Source: Saccharina japonica | Taxonomy: Eukaryota > Sar > Phaeophyceae > Laminariales > Laminariaceae | Assembly (NCBI GenBank): GCA_008828725.1 | Contig: MEHQ01001964.1 | Span: 102,710-166,709, forward strand | Reading direction: 5' to 3' | Length of the DNA: 64,000 nucleotides | Part shown: positions 22,697 to 34,349 of the stretch, in pieces | Numbering within the stretch: the first letter of the stretch is position 1 | Layout: the number at the start of each line of letters is the position of its first letter | Program-made: the position numbers and the translations under genes | The notes under the pieces: generated by a model | Seen by the model: the letters and a program-made list of their open reading frames with translations, nothing else | Told to the model about the DNA's origin: nothing | Database searches by the model: none

Positions 22697-23479
22697 GAGG
22701 AAGTCCCCTTAAACCCACTGCTCCCCAGTCCACGTTGAGAAAGGACGACCTACCGGAAGCCAACAATTGATCAGGTTCATTAGATGATTGACGTGAAACG
22801 TTGGGGACAGCTAGCGCCGTGTATGATTAGGCTATAAAATACAGCATGTTTCTGGGTGCTCTTTCTGGGTCTCGTACAGCAGTTGTGTATACTAAACTTG
22901 AAAATTGTTTTGGCTCTAGTGTGAAGGTTATGTGCATGACACGTGCGTGAACTACATCAGACCTACGTCTGCTGCAGGTAGAGCATTGGTGATACATGTC
23001 TGCCTTTCAGTACTCTGCAGTGTGAGAATCAACGAAAGGACGGAGTAACCGAACTGTCGATGTTACCAACAGCACAGCTGCACAACTAGAGCAAGAGCCT
23101 ATATACAGCAGCAGCCCCCAATGAAACCTTCGATTATCATTGCGGTGGTGTATTCGACGTAGGTTGTTGTGTACATGTGCTGGATCCGAAACCCTCAGCT
23201 TCAAGGTCCAGATTAAAGACAAACCAAGAGCATGATAAAGGTACAGTTCCAGCTTTATTTAATATAGGTATTACTGTCAACGTACCTTGTAACTGTATGG
23301 TAAAATAATGTCTGTAATGCACACAAAGTGTATCTGGTGTATTTCCTTCCCCACGCGGTACTACAGTAGAAGGACGACTCCGATTTCACACCTAAGGATT
23401 GACTAATCAAGCGTAGTGGTCTCCTAGGAGCCTTTTACATTTTTCAGTGTTGAAATGCACCCGCGGATCCCACCTAATG
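22697..23479. other. no gene recognised (upstream of the KDZ gene)
   Basis: If ATG 22696 is the true start, the promoter would be here. No TATA-like box or other element stands out. Upstream KDZ exons could also lie in this stretch. Confidence 0.35.
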
Positions 23480-25100
23480 GTAAGTTAAAGATGTGATCGG
23501 GTCCAACTTTGGTCGGTCCTAGCTCACTGTTCGAATGCGCGAGAGCGTACTTTATTTTGGAGGGGGGGGGGGGGTGGTCACTGAATGGGCAACAAATGGT
23601 CTCTAAATGAAACATGTTGCTGGGACAAAGACGAAAATGCTGTGAATTGCTGAATTTGAAGAAACCGATATATGCTCGCGGGGAGCCCCGTCAAAGTGAC
23701 GTGCAAATAAATGTCGGCGTCAGTCTTTGGGCTATTCTAACGCACTGTTATGGCAACCGAGCTTTACTCTTATTTATTTACCTACGGGGGGCGTGGTGTG
23801 TGTGCATGGAGGGTCCGAACGAAACGTGTATTAAGACGGGATCGGCTGTTAAGGTATGAGTTGTGTAACAGCATGAAAGGTGCACCCATTGGAGCCATGT
23901 CAAGGTAATGAAAGATAGGGTGTTATGTTTAATGAAGGCGGACACGGCGCACTCCAACATGCGATCCTTTCTTGTCGTGTGTTTGATGCCCGGTTAGGGT
24001 GCTTTACGCTTTGAAATAGTACGTTGGCATTTGATATTTATTTCGGAATTTGAATCATTAGTTGAGTAACAACACAAGAAAGACACACACTCAAAGGCCC
24101 AAATATATGAAGTCAAAGATTTCATATTGTCCAACTTTGGGCGGTCCGAGGTTACTGTTTATATGCGCGACTTTGTGCTTTGTTTTGTAGGTGGGGCGGG
24201 TGTGGACAGTATATACGCGCCAGGGGTATTTTAATGGCATAAGTCGCCGTTGTAAAAACCACGTGTTTTGAAATACTGCATGAAGAAAAAACTAGATGCG
24301 CAAGTTGCCGATCTTTGTCAAAGTGTCGTTTGAAGTCATGTCGGCCTCATTTTTTGTTCTGTCCTAGCGCACTGTTCAAGCAACAGCCTTTTATTGTCGG
24401 AGGTTAGAGTGTAGCTATTGTGTGTGCATGCAGCCTTAATCTAAAAATGTTTCTGGCGAGACAAGTTCGGCTGTGCAAACATGAGTTGTGTAACTGTATG
24501 ATATGTGCGTTCCATTTTGAAGTTAACATAAACGGGGTGTGTGGTTCAATCATGGCCGACGCGGCGCACTCTTCCAATACGAGCTCCTTTTTTGGTTGTG
24601 TGTGGGATACCCGGTTAGGGTAGATGTAGAATTGGAATAGCACGTTACCATGTCCCTTCGATTTAGGATGTGAGACCGTTAGTTGGGTAAGAAGCCAATC
24701 AAAGCACCCGCGAAGCCCCAAAAATGTAAAGTAAAATATGTAATCGGGTCCAACTTACGGCAGTCCTAGGTCACTGTTAATATGCGCAAGTGCGTGCTAT
24801 GTTTTGTAGGGGTGGGTGGGCGTTGCTTTGGCGCCAGGGGTCTTTAAATCGGATATGCTGCTAGTGAAAAAGAATGCGTGTATAAATGCAGAATGTATAA
24901 AAAACCAGACATGCTCGAGCGGAGCCCCGCAAAAGTTACGTTCGAAGTAATGTCGGCGTCAACATTTTGGGTTGTCCTAGCGCCCTGTTCAAGCAACAGT
25001 GCAGGTATTTGTCAAGTTTCTCACACGGGAATAGGGGATAGGGGGGCATGGAACCTTTGGAATAAAACGTGTTTTTTGCAAGACAATATCGGCTGATCAA
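23480..25100. repeat. imperfect tandem repeat of about 620 bp
   Basis: GTCCAACTT followed by ...GGTCCTAG..CACTGTT recurs at 23501, 24129 and 24748, so the spacing is 628 and 619 bp. Each copy then shows a TTTGTAGG-type stretch and a G-rich run (a G13 run near 23562), a GCGCACTC segment and CCCGGTTAGGGT. Identity is clearly below that of the short arrays, so this is an old duplication. Confidence 0.65.
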
Positions 25101-25319
25101 ATATTGACGTGTAATACCGAAAATCTGCACGGGGTGGTTGTGCGTCCGGCTGCTTTATACCGATGTTGTGTTGGAACAGAATCGTGCATAGTTCCAGTTC
25201 GCCGTAATTGTCGACGATGGTTGTTTGTTGCTCTTAACACCCGCCACGGGCACTTTTGGACGTGTTAGTGCACATCTTCTGGTCATGGGATGCACAATGA
25301 TCAACGGGCGGCCCGCCCA

Positions 25320-26090
25320 CTCGTTGATTTCTGCGGTAGGCTCAACGAATGCCCGCAGCTCGCGTCTAGTTTGTGCGCGTCATTTGTTTTGGTAGAGTAG
25401 CGAGGTCAGGGTTTTGTGCGCTCGCTTTGATTTTGTTAGCTGACAAACCGCCGTGTCTTGAACGTTTTAATATCCTGAGCCGTTGTGTGGCGAATAATAA
25501 GATCATAACTACTTTTTTTGCTATATTTTTATGTAGGCTCAACGAAAGACACCAGATTGCGCTCCGTTTGTGCAAGTCTTTGTTTTGGTCCAGTAGCGGC
25601 ATCTAGTTCGGTGGCTCTCACGTTATTTTCCTTAACCTGAAAAACGCTCGCACCGCGCATCTCGCCCCGTGTCTGTGTGTTTTATTTATGTGGCGTCGCG
25701 TTAGTGACAAGTCTCTAAAATCCGCTTGTATTGATTTCTGCTGCAGGGTTACCAGATACACGCACTTCGGCTCTGTTAGTCCACGTTCTTTTTTGGGTGC
25801 AGTAGCGTCATCATGTTCGGGTGCTCTCTGTCTTTTTTCCTGAAGCTGACAAACGCTCGCACCGCAAACCTATCGCCGTGTCTGTGCGTTTTTTTGTTGC
25901 TGTGGCGTAGCGTGCGTAATATTTCAAGAGTAGCCCATGCAAAAACCAAATTGCTGTAGACTCAATAAATGCACGCAGCTCGCGCACAAGCATTGGGTGC
26001 GTTATTGTTGTGTTCAATATTTTCGTGAAGTTCGGGGCCATCGCTTATTTGTTCGAAGCTGACAAACGCAATGCACCGGTACAGGTCCCG
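25320..26090. repeat. old tandem repeats with ACAAACGCTCGCACCGC
   Basis: Segments such as CTCAACGAA.G..CGCAGCTCGCG, TTTGTTTTGGT..AGTAGCG and CTGACAAACGCTCGCACCGC recur about every 220-260 bp, in at least three imperfect copies. A related piece (ACAAACCGCCGTGTCTTGAACG near 25443) is present in inverted orientation near 26904 and 27087. Confidence 0.5.
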
Positions 26091-27429
26091 CTGTTCTATT
26101 TTGTTTTTTTCTGTCGCGAGATAAAGTTGTGTATTGCTCGCGGGTTAGGTTTGTGTCTTCGGTATGAACCCTAACCCTAACTAATTGTTGTGGATGTGGC
26201 CGTCGGCCAGTTTACTTAGGCTATACAGCTACCATGTTTGAGCGCGCTGGCTATATTTAGCTAAGGGTTAGCCCGCATCGCGCACCTAGCGCTGTGGTCG
26301 TGTGCGTGCTTTGTGGATTTGTAACACGGAGCGAGGAAGCCTGGGTGCTCTTGCGGTTTGAACGTACATGCTGTTGCAGAACGTTCACCTTCTCTTCGGG
26401 ATATCTTTAGTAAAACCACTTACAATGTATTTTCGGCTCTCACATTAGTGCGTCTTCTGGTTGACATCTTGTTCGTGTGAGGACATAATTTTGATTATGG
26501 CCCGAGTGGCCATCTACGTGATTGCTGTTATTTTTCCCTACACTCGAGTCGACTTTGTAGGATTTTATTGTTGTCAACGTGTGGCGTATGTCTATTCTTC
26601 ACCAGGTATCGGTTTATCCAGCACGACAGGTTAACACTTCGAATAAACAATCCAGTTCAAAAATTGTGTAAATGCATTGTTCCAGACGTCTCGATATCAT
26701 CCCTCTCTTGCGGTCAACACGGTCAAAGCTTATATTCCTCCTTTGAACGGATGGCACTTATTTCAATACGCACAGGACAGCCGCTTTATTCCGTACACGC
26801 TACAAATCCTATACGGGGTCGAGTTGTGTAACCCAACCCCGCCTCGTGATTTAGCGTCGGAACAGATTGTTATTCGTCACGCCAATGCACAGGTAAACAC
26901 AAAGTTCAAGACGCGGCGGTTTGTCGCCTAAGAATCTAAACGCACGGGTCCCAAACCCTGAGCACGTGAATGTTCAAATGATGTACACAAAAACAGCACG
27001 AGCTGCGGGCATTATTTGGTCCTACATTTTTGCAATATTCCAGTTTAGTTTCAGACGTATTACACATGTTCGCTACAGCACAATGTTAAACGACAGTTCA
27101 AGACACGGCGGTTTGTCAGCTGAGGGAATCAACGCGAGCGCTTGGATCCCTGATCACGATACTGTACATAAAACTGACGCGCACAAACAGAGCGCGAGAT
27201 GCGAGCATTCGTGAAGCCTTCATTAAAACTGAATACAAGAATAGTAATTGAATTCTCTCTTAGACTACGACGCAATAAACAAACGCACATACACAGACAC
27301 GGCGGGAGATGCGCGGTGCGAGTATTTGTCATATTTCTAGTAAAATGCAGGTCGCCTCGTCGTCCACCGCGGAGTCAGGAGTTACGGTCCCTCAGAGTTA
27401 CGAGCTCAATGAGGACCATGTCTTGCTTT
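26091..27429. other. no gene recognised; inverted fragments of the preceding repeat
   Basis: Two inverted copies of the GTTCAAGACACGGCGGTTTG segment (about 26904 and 27087) pair with 25443-25470. Short ORFs have no recognisable domain. Confidence 0.4.
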
Positions 27430-27990
27430 GGGAGCCTCTTCCAAAGAAACCAGGACGGTGCACGCGCCGGCGTTCGTTAGGCTCAACGGCGCCAAGCTCA
27501 AACGGGGCAAAGGGCGTCAACAGATAGTAATGGAGTACGCCGACCTGCCGGAAATACTCGTGCTGCGACGAGGTCTCAAGGTAAGGACACTTCGTGCAGG
27601 AAGACCAAAGTGCATGTGCGACCTACAACTTCACACCCTGTAATTCGTGTTTACTATACGTGCCACCTGCATTCCTCTTCCCTCACCCATGTCGTCATAA
27701 CCAAGAACGTTGACCAAGGTGCATGCATGACTTACAACTTCACACTCTCTAATGCTGCCGGTTAATACTACGTGCCATCTCCCTTAACCTTTGCCCTATC
27801 AGGTCGTCATAACCAAGAGCTTTGAGGCCGAGGGATCCTCAACGCCACGTGCGGGATAGTACGAGGCTGGGAAGACACCGACGCTTCCGTGGATGCCGAG
27901 ACGGACGTAAAGGATTCTATGTGCAAACGACCGGCGTGGGTGGTCATAGAACTTACCACTGGAAAGGGGAATGGCACCATAGCGAAGATT
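27430..27990 (+). pseudogene. PIF1-like helicase C-terminal remnant
   Basis: An exon-like frame ends with LPEILVLRRGLK at a good donor (AAG|GTAAGG near 27580). After an acceptor CCCTATCAG| near 27803 it resumes with VVITKSFEAEG. A one-base shift then gives LNATCGIVRGWEDTD and VVIELTTGKG. PIF1-family helicases, including Helitron helicases, have the sequence L.(L)..G..V.(I/L)..N.....G(L).NG..G.V.G(W/F) in their C-terminal domain. The conserved helicase motifs upstream are not visible, and the frameshift implies decay. Whether it came from a Helitron or a cellular PIF1 gene cannot be decided. Confidence 0.45.
27602..27822. repeat. about 110-bp tandem duplication in the helicase intron
   Basis: GACCAA.GTGCATG..(T)GAC.TACAACTTCACAC at 27602 recurs at 27713. 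Each copy ends in GTCGTCATAACCAAGA, which after the second copy is the start of the downstream exon. The duplication therefore created a second potential acceptor region. Confidence 0.65.
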
Positions 27991-28003
27991 CAACATTTTC
28001 AAA

Positions 28004-28353
28004 CCAACACACGACTCCCGCAAACCAATTTCTCGCCAAAGCGAGCCACCAAAACACTGTGACTTCGCTCTCACCAACACACGACTCCCGCAAACCAATT
28101 TCTCGCCAAAGCGAGCCACCAAAACACTGTGACTTCGCTCCCACCAACACACGACTCCCGCAAACCAATTTCTCGCCAAAGCGAGCCACCAAAACACTGT
28201 GACTTCGCTCCCACCAACACACGACTCCCGCAAACCAATTTCTCGCCAAAGCGAGCCACCAACACACTGTGACTTCGCTCCCACCAACACACGTCTCCCG
28301 CAAACAAATTTCTCGCCGAAGCGAGCCACCAAAACACTGTGACATAACACTAA
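28004..28353. repeat. 70-bp tandem repeat, five copies
   Basis: Units start with CCAACACACGACTCCCGCAA at 28004, 28074, 28144, 28214 and 28284, exactly 70 bp apart and almost identical. Each holds a small hairpin CTCGC-CAAA-GCGAG. The array ends 39 bp before repeat A1 of the retrotransposon. All minus frames are open, because 70 bp read in three frames lacks stops. I do not consider this coding. Confidence 0.9.
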
Positions 28354-28391
28354 TAGTTCACCCTTCTCGGTCTATGTATTGTTATTAAATC

Positions 28392-28668
28392 CTGTAGGTT
28401 TCCGCAGGAAACTGGCGTTTGTGAGGCGGTTTGAATTCGAGTAACGGAATAGAACTTGCGTAATAGGCCGGCGCGAGAGCTTGACTCAGGAAGCGTCCAG
28501 TCTCCGTCGGCGCACGACAGTGAGGGCAGCGAGCTGGTACGAGATTACAAAGGACACGAAGGAGAGAGCTGACCTGTCTTCACTCGTATAGCTGGTCCCT
28601 CTGGTCTGGGTTTATCTTGACTTCTGCGTGTAGAAGACAGCGAGACAAGTTTGTATTGATCGATTTTC
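28392..28668 (+). repeat. split direct repeat A1 (copy B)
   Basis: It begins CTGTAGGTTTCCGCAGGAAA and ends near TTGTATTGATCGA.TTT. The same 277 bp, with scattered substitutions, form A2 at 35681-35957. Inverted copies lie at about 36890-37185 and 56278-56552. Confidence 0.85.
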
Positions 28669-28758
28669 TCTCATACCTGGAGGGCGAAGGGTCGATCTCG
28701 TGGCGCGTACTGCACGTCACGTCTTTATACACCACGCGGACGGCGGTTGCAGCAGACC

Positions 28759-28812
<54 letters not shown>

Positions 28813-28823
28813 GTACTACTACT
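28759..28823. repeat. (CTA)n microsatellite expanded in copy B
   Basis: There are about 20 CTA triplets, one interruption (TCG), then three more. The corresponding place in copy C (about 56185-56197, opposite strand) has only a few triplets. The run is therefore a copy-specific expansion. Confidence 0.9.
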
Positions 28824-29399
28824 GTAGCACCATCTTCTCTACCACGGCTTCTCCGAACTTCCGGCAGGGGCTGTCGGCCGGTCCACAGTTCTCGGTGAGA
28901 CGAGTCGGGATACATGTCAAAAAGCAGAGAGGGTATACGTACTACTCTGTAGACTGCTATCGGGCCGTGTACATACGAGTACGAGACGCATATAAGGAAT
29001 TTAAAAATTCAAAAATTCAAACAACAAATCTACCAGGTACGTACGTACGTATTGTATAACGGTACCGTACGTGGTACGAGTACCTGGTACTCGTGTGATA
29101 CCAGGGATCGATTTTTGAATGCCGACATGCTGAACACATTTTGGCTGCGTGGCGTTGTGGGTGTGGTTCAAATACGATTTACTCGAAGGCTTCTATCATA
29201 CGTATATATGTAGGTTTTACACAAGGTACAGTACCTGGTATACGTACGAGTACGTACAGCCGTACACGAGATTCCGCGACAAAGGAGCAATTCGCAAGAC
29301 ATGCCAGGCAGGCTGAGAGTTTACACCAGCAGTGTAAACGGGTACAGTCGGGTGTCATACGTCGCACACTGAACGGTTAGCGTATACGTACGTCGAACG

Positions 29400-31000
29400 C
29401 ACATTTTTGTCAATCAAGCCCGGACCAGCTGGCCTATATATATATATTTGGTTTGCCAGATATTCCACTTCTGCAAGAATCGTTAGGGCACTATTACAGA
29501 GGACTGCCTTGGACCGAGGGCCAGATGTCCAACTCCATTTGGAATCGGTTAGGGCCGAAAGTGACTGGCGACGATTAATTCGACGTCAGCATGATGCCGA
29601 CCACACGGGAGGCTCATCCAGTTACCGGTGCAGATTCGACGGGGCCGGCCATCCCTTAAGTATATACATGCATGCACCGCAGAAGAATTTTCAGATTCAG
29701 ACCCAGACTCAGAATCAGATTCCACCTCGCGCACGAGTACGCGGGGCAGATATGACTTCTGCGATAGACTTCAGTTTACGGTAAGCGGACTTAACTGTAC
29801 AGAGGGCCAGACCCCCCACTGCATTGGTAAGTGGTCCTAGCCAGAGCCCTGGGGCCGGTACAGGTTCAGTGGGGCCGCCGCCCCCCTTCAGTACATTCAC
29901 TGCAGAAGGCTCATCCAGATTCAGCCGCAGAAACATAAATTTACACCTTATTACCACATGCGTACGTGGGCCAGTTACCCCACACCCGGATCGGTTTCGC
30001 CGGCCTCGTTTCCGTGGTGAGTGTCGGTATTTCACAAGCGTCTAAGCAGATTAACACCGGGCAGAACCGCGCGTACTCGTCACAAGAACACGACCAACCA
30101 CGTTTGCACCACAGAAACCTTTAACCAGTCCCGCGAGGGGAGGCACACACCAAAAGCACGTTCGTACAAACCGCCGTCAGAGTACATGCGCGGGACTAGT
30201 TACCCCGCCTGGTCGTATTTTCTCAGACACCATAAAAAAAAACAAAAAACAATGTTGACTTACTCACTCGGTTAGTTATCACTGTGTATGTACTTCATTC
30301 GTGTCAATTCCTGTCCGAGCCGCTTAGTACGAGATCAAAGGGACATGGCGTGAACACAGGGCCGAGTCCCCCACTTCCATGGCAATCGGTCAGTTCCAGG
30401 AGTGTTTTTGCCGAAGGTTCACGCAGGCCCGGTTGCAGGGTGCGAACAGAGGGCCAGTTAACCCCATTTTTAGTTTTTAAAATGAAGGTTCGCACCCCGC
30501 CGCTGAGTGAGTTCGAGGGCCAGTTACCCCCTCCCGCATGCGTCGGCAGTACCGACCCCGCGGGAGGCTCACCCAGTTTTGTTTCAGCGGGGCCGTCCAC
30601 CCCTTCAGTACACGCAGCACAGACACCCAGACCCAGTCCCGGAAACACACCCGTAGTACGCCACGATCACGGGGGCTAGTTTCCTTATCCGCGCACACAC
30701 ACACCAGCTCGTACAAGAAAAAAGGGGCATGCATTTGAACAGCGGGCCAGCTCTCCCACTTCACGGGCAGTCGGCTAGTGCCGAGCATTTCAGCCGAAGG
30801 TTTATTGGTTTTCAGGAGGCAAGGAGGGAACACAGGCCCAGTTACCCCACTTCAACTTGGAGAGAAGGTTCACCTCTCGCCGCTGTTAGAGTTCGTGGGG
30901 ACGTTACCCCCCCCCGCTGGTGCCGTCAGTACTGGTCTCGCAGGAGACTCATTCAGTTTCGAGTGCAGTTTCAGTGGGGCCAGTCCACCCTCGTAGTGCA
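29400..31000 (+). repeat. 5' region of copy B with imperfect 385-bp repeats
   Basis: Blocks such as AGGGCCAG...CCCCCACTTC.(A/T)GGCA..CGGT.AGT and GGGGCC(G/A)(T/C)CCACCC recur, for example near 30370 and 30757 (about 385 bp apart). A weaker related block lies near 29806. This is where an ORF1 would be expected, but no conserved frame could be followed. The same blocks are present in copy C at 41.46-42.07 kb and 50.88-51.47 kb. Confidence 0.5.
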
Positions 31001-31002
31001 TG

Positions 31003-31697
31003 CGGTGCAGAACGCCTATTCAGAACGGCGGCGCAGTACGCCCAGTCAGAACGCGGCGCATAACCTCCATTCAGAACTGCGGCGGAGAACGCCCATTCAC
31101 AACCGCGGCGCAGTACGCCCATTCAGAACGCGGCGCAGAACGCCCATTAGAACTGCGGCGCAGAACGCCAATTCACAACCGACGGCGCAGTAAGCCCATT
31201 CAGAACGCGGCGCGGAACGCCCATTCACAACCGCTGCACAGTACGCCCATTCAAAATGCGGCGCAGAACGCCCATTCAGAACTGCGGCGCAGTACGCCCA
31301 TTCAGAACTACGGCGCAGAACGCCCATTCACAACCGACGGCGCAGTACGCCCATTCAGAACGCGGCGCAGAACGCCCATTCACAACCGTTGCGCAGTACG
31401 CCCATTCAAAATGCGGTGCAGAACGCCCATGCAGAACTGCGGCGCAGTACGCCCATTCAGAACGCGGCGCAGAACGCCCATTTACAACCGCGGCGCAGTA
31501 CGCCCACTCAGAACGCGGCGTAGAACGCCCATTCAGAACTGCGGTGCAGAACGCCCATTCACAACCGCGGCGCAGTACGCCCACTCAGAACGAGGTGCAA
31601 AACGCCCATTTAAAAACTACGGCGCCAAACGCCCATTCAGACCCGCGGGGCAGAACGCCCATTCACAACCGCGGCGCAGAACGCCCATTCAGAACCT
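31003..31697. repeat. 26-bp minisatellite private to copy B
   Basis: About 26 units of CAG(A/T)ACGCCCATTCA(G/C)AAC..CGGCG, 25-27 bp each, alternate between CAGAAC and CAGTAC types. Copy C has a single degenerate unit at the same point (near 41450, opposite strand), flanked by the same sequence, so the array grew inside copy B. Long ORFs here (31000-31803 plus, and several minus) are artefacts of the repeat. Confidence 0.88.
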
Positions 31698-32439
31698 CGG
31701 CACTTCTACCCCCCGCGCGTGTCGTCAGTACCGACCGCGTGGGCGATCTTGTATAGTTTCGCAGCCGAATCAGCGGGGCCGGGCACCCCTCCCGCGTACC
31801 TAGGGCAGCTAGGTTGACGCAGACTCACTGGTCAGAACCACCGCAGATTCCGCAACCCCTCGAGAAAGCACAGAGGGGTATTAACTCCAACAGTACGTGT
31901 TTGACCACACACTCTGCAGGACAGAGTCGGGGGCCGGCGGGACAGGGCCAGACAGAATTACGCTGGCCACGGGTAGCCCAGTACACGTTCGGCCCGGTCG
32001 ATTCGCGGACGGGTAGCGGGTCAGCACGCTGGCGGCTTCCTGATGGGGAGTCGCTCAGTCGGCCACGGACCGAACCCCTGGTAAACAAGTGGCACGCAGA
32101 AATACAAAAGCTACGATACGGTCGACATGGACGCCCGGGGTCGACAAGCAGTACTATACAAGTTAGCAGACACTTGCACCACCCTGACGAGATAGTACCG
32201 TGGCGTCGTAACTGGCGTAGCGAGAGCCCTGGCAGGATCTTTGGTAGCCCCCCCCGATAGACGCTACAAACATACGACGATATTTCGGCGGCCGAAAAGG
32301 CGTCGGGGCCATTAACGACCTGATCACGATAGTCACGAGGGGGGTGCCGGTGAAGGTAGCCCCCACCGGAGCAGGTTAGGAACTCGCACTGAGGTACGGC
32401 AACCACCGAAGCGCCGCCGAGCATTTACCAGCGATCTGG

Positions 32440-33290
32440 GATAAACTCAGTGAAGATGTACGGCGCCAGAACTGCATAGTGATACGGAAGAAAGCGCGCA
32501 TGAAATCTCGGGGCTTCGGGTGTTGCCTCTGGGGGCGGTCGTCACTCACAAGGTTCGGATCATCAATTATTTTTCGTTCGAGGCGCAGAGCAAAGGAACA
32601 AAGGGAGGACTGAACGCAGACCCAGACCCAGACGCCGTCCCCCAATGCCTATGCGCCGAAGTCCTCCCCAAACTCCTCACGGAACTAGTCAGTCTGAAAA
32701 ATATTTAGATATATATCTATATTTATATCTATATATATCCGAACAAGAGCATTCTGGTGAGCAAGGCCGACGCCTTAGACGCTTTCAGAAACGTTAGTGT
32801 AGACCCAGACAAAGCCCAAATCTTCTGCTACACAGTAGGCAAGCTGATAGTAATCGATTTTTGCCTCGCGTTTGAGTGGTCCGGGTCCCCAGGGTTCTGG
32901 GGCGTGATATCGGCGGCGGCCGAGCACGCCCACTGTAACACCACGATCCAGACGCCTCGGTTACTGAACGAGGGAGTAGATATTATGGCACACGTTAAGA
33001 TTGTGGACCGCTGGGATGAAGGGAAACCCGCTCCTGTTCCGGACGACGCACGAGTCACGGCGCACCGGGGGGGGGGGGGTGTTCGACCCCTTCTTCGCCA
33101 CGGTGTACGTGAATGACTACCTATTGATGAGGGTTCAACTATCAGACCACGACACGACGGCGTCAACCGCGTCGGCCTCGCTAGGCTCGGACCACGTGCG
33201 ATTATTCGGGCCGGGCGAGATCGGCGTCACGCCCATCCTAGCGCCAAACAAAAGAGCACTGACTGGGACACGAAAATCGACGCCTTAAGT
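32440..33290 (+). pseudogene. reverse transcriptase (copy B)
   Basis: The frame carries PLGAVVTHKVRIINYFSFEA, a stop near 32706 followed by a short AT-microsatellite stretch, then SKADALDAFRNVSVDP (first Asp block) and FEWSGSPGFWG. A G13 run at 33067-33079 then shifts the frame, and the YVND motif follows in the new frame. The catalytic YVDD of copy A is YVND here, with one of the two Asp lost. The enzyme cannot be functional as written. Copy C shows the same order of motifs. Confidence 0.75.
33067..33079 (+). repeat. G13 homopolymer that shifts the RT frame
   Basis: Thirteen consecutive G lie just upstream of the YVND motif. The matching run in copy C is 14 (40060-40073, as C on the plus strand), while copy A has no such run. 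Length change in this homopolymer explains the frameshift. Confidence 0.9.
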
Positions 33291-33679
33291 TTCACCATCA
33301 ATTCGCACACCATGAGAATCTCGCTGACACGAGATTAGATCGAAGCCATCGCTAACCTGCTCCACGAACAGTGGCCCTCGAGAACGCGTAGCGCCAGAGC
33401 AAGGGACGTTCTCAGTATGGCGGGGAAGCTGCGGAATCTCACATACGTAATGCGCGCCGGCAAGTATTTCGTGTGGAGGAATTTGAGACTCACATGTCTG
33501 CACAACGAGCGGCACCCCAGAAACCAGAACGTAGTGCCCCTCGGAAGTGAATTCCAGGCCGACCTCAGTTCCTAGAAGTGAGCAATAAGCCAGAAACTTC
33601 TCCGATCAGGAGAAGCGGTTTGCGCCCCCTGTTATAAAGCGCTAATACGCCCGCGTAAACGACACTATATATCTGACGC

Positions 33680-34110
33680 CAGTTTCGAAGCGGTGGGCGA
33701 GTACTGTCTGGAACACCGGACATACTGGAGATACGACCTACCGCCTGAGCTGACGCAGCAGCTAAAACAGATGGCCGAGCGACGCGAAACATGCACCATC
33801 ACAATCAGTCTGCTGGAGCTGTTAGGGATGATAGTGACCGCCTGGGTAATGCTGGAATTGGTAGGTGACACCCCAGACGCGGTAGGATATCCCATCGTGA
33901 TGTGTGGCGATAAGGTGGCTGCCGTCACGTGGGTCTATCGTTGCGGCGGGGCTAGGGACAAGCGAGCGTGCCTACTCATGAGAATGCTAGGTCGTCTTGA
34001 AATCAAGGGGGGTTGAAGCCACGACGCTAAGCACATAACGGGGGTCTAAAACACCCTGGCGGACGGCGTATCTCGCTGGCCCCGCACCGAGATAGCAGAA
34101 ACGATTCAGG
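33680..34110 (+). pseudogene. RNase H domain (copy B)
   Basis: It includes CTITISLLELLGM (a Glu-bearing helix), VMCGDKVAAVTWV (the Asp of the DN..A motif, with Asn changed to Lys), and a weak NTLADGVSRW end after stops at about 34014 and 34048. The domain sits between reverse transcriptase and recombinase, as in DIRS/Ngaro elements. Confidence 0.65.
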
Positions 34111-34349
34111 ACCTGACTAACAGTGATGCTTGGGTGGAACAGCCTATCGGTCCCCGGGGAGAATACTATTTTTGACATCGTCCTCCAGACCAAGAACCTG
34201 CAGACCCGACATGACGACAGCTTGTGGCGTATCATGGCCAATGATGGAGACCATGCTTGACTAGCTTGTTTGGGATTTGCCCGGTACACACTGCCCTCCT
34301 CTCCGTGTTATCCACTTTCCCTCCCACTCGCGCGGTAGCCCATGTAGGA

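Noticed and set aside
27799..28350. 183-codon minus-strand ORF with repeated CVGGSEVTVF-like words
   Set aside because: It is read through the 70-bp tandem array in rotating frames. Several overlapping minus frames are open in the same way.
31000..31803. Arg-rich 267-codon plus-strand ORF
   Set aside because: It is entirely the 26-bp minisatellite, and the same region is open on the minus strand.
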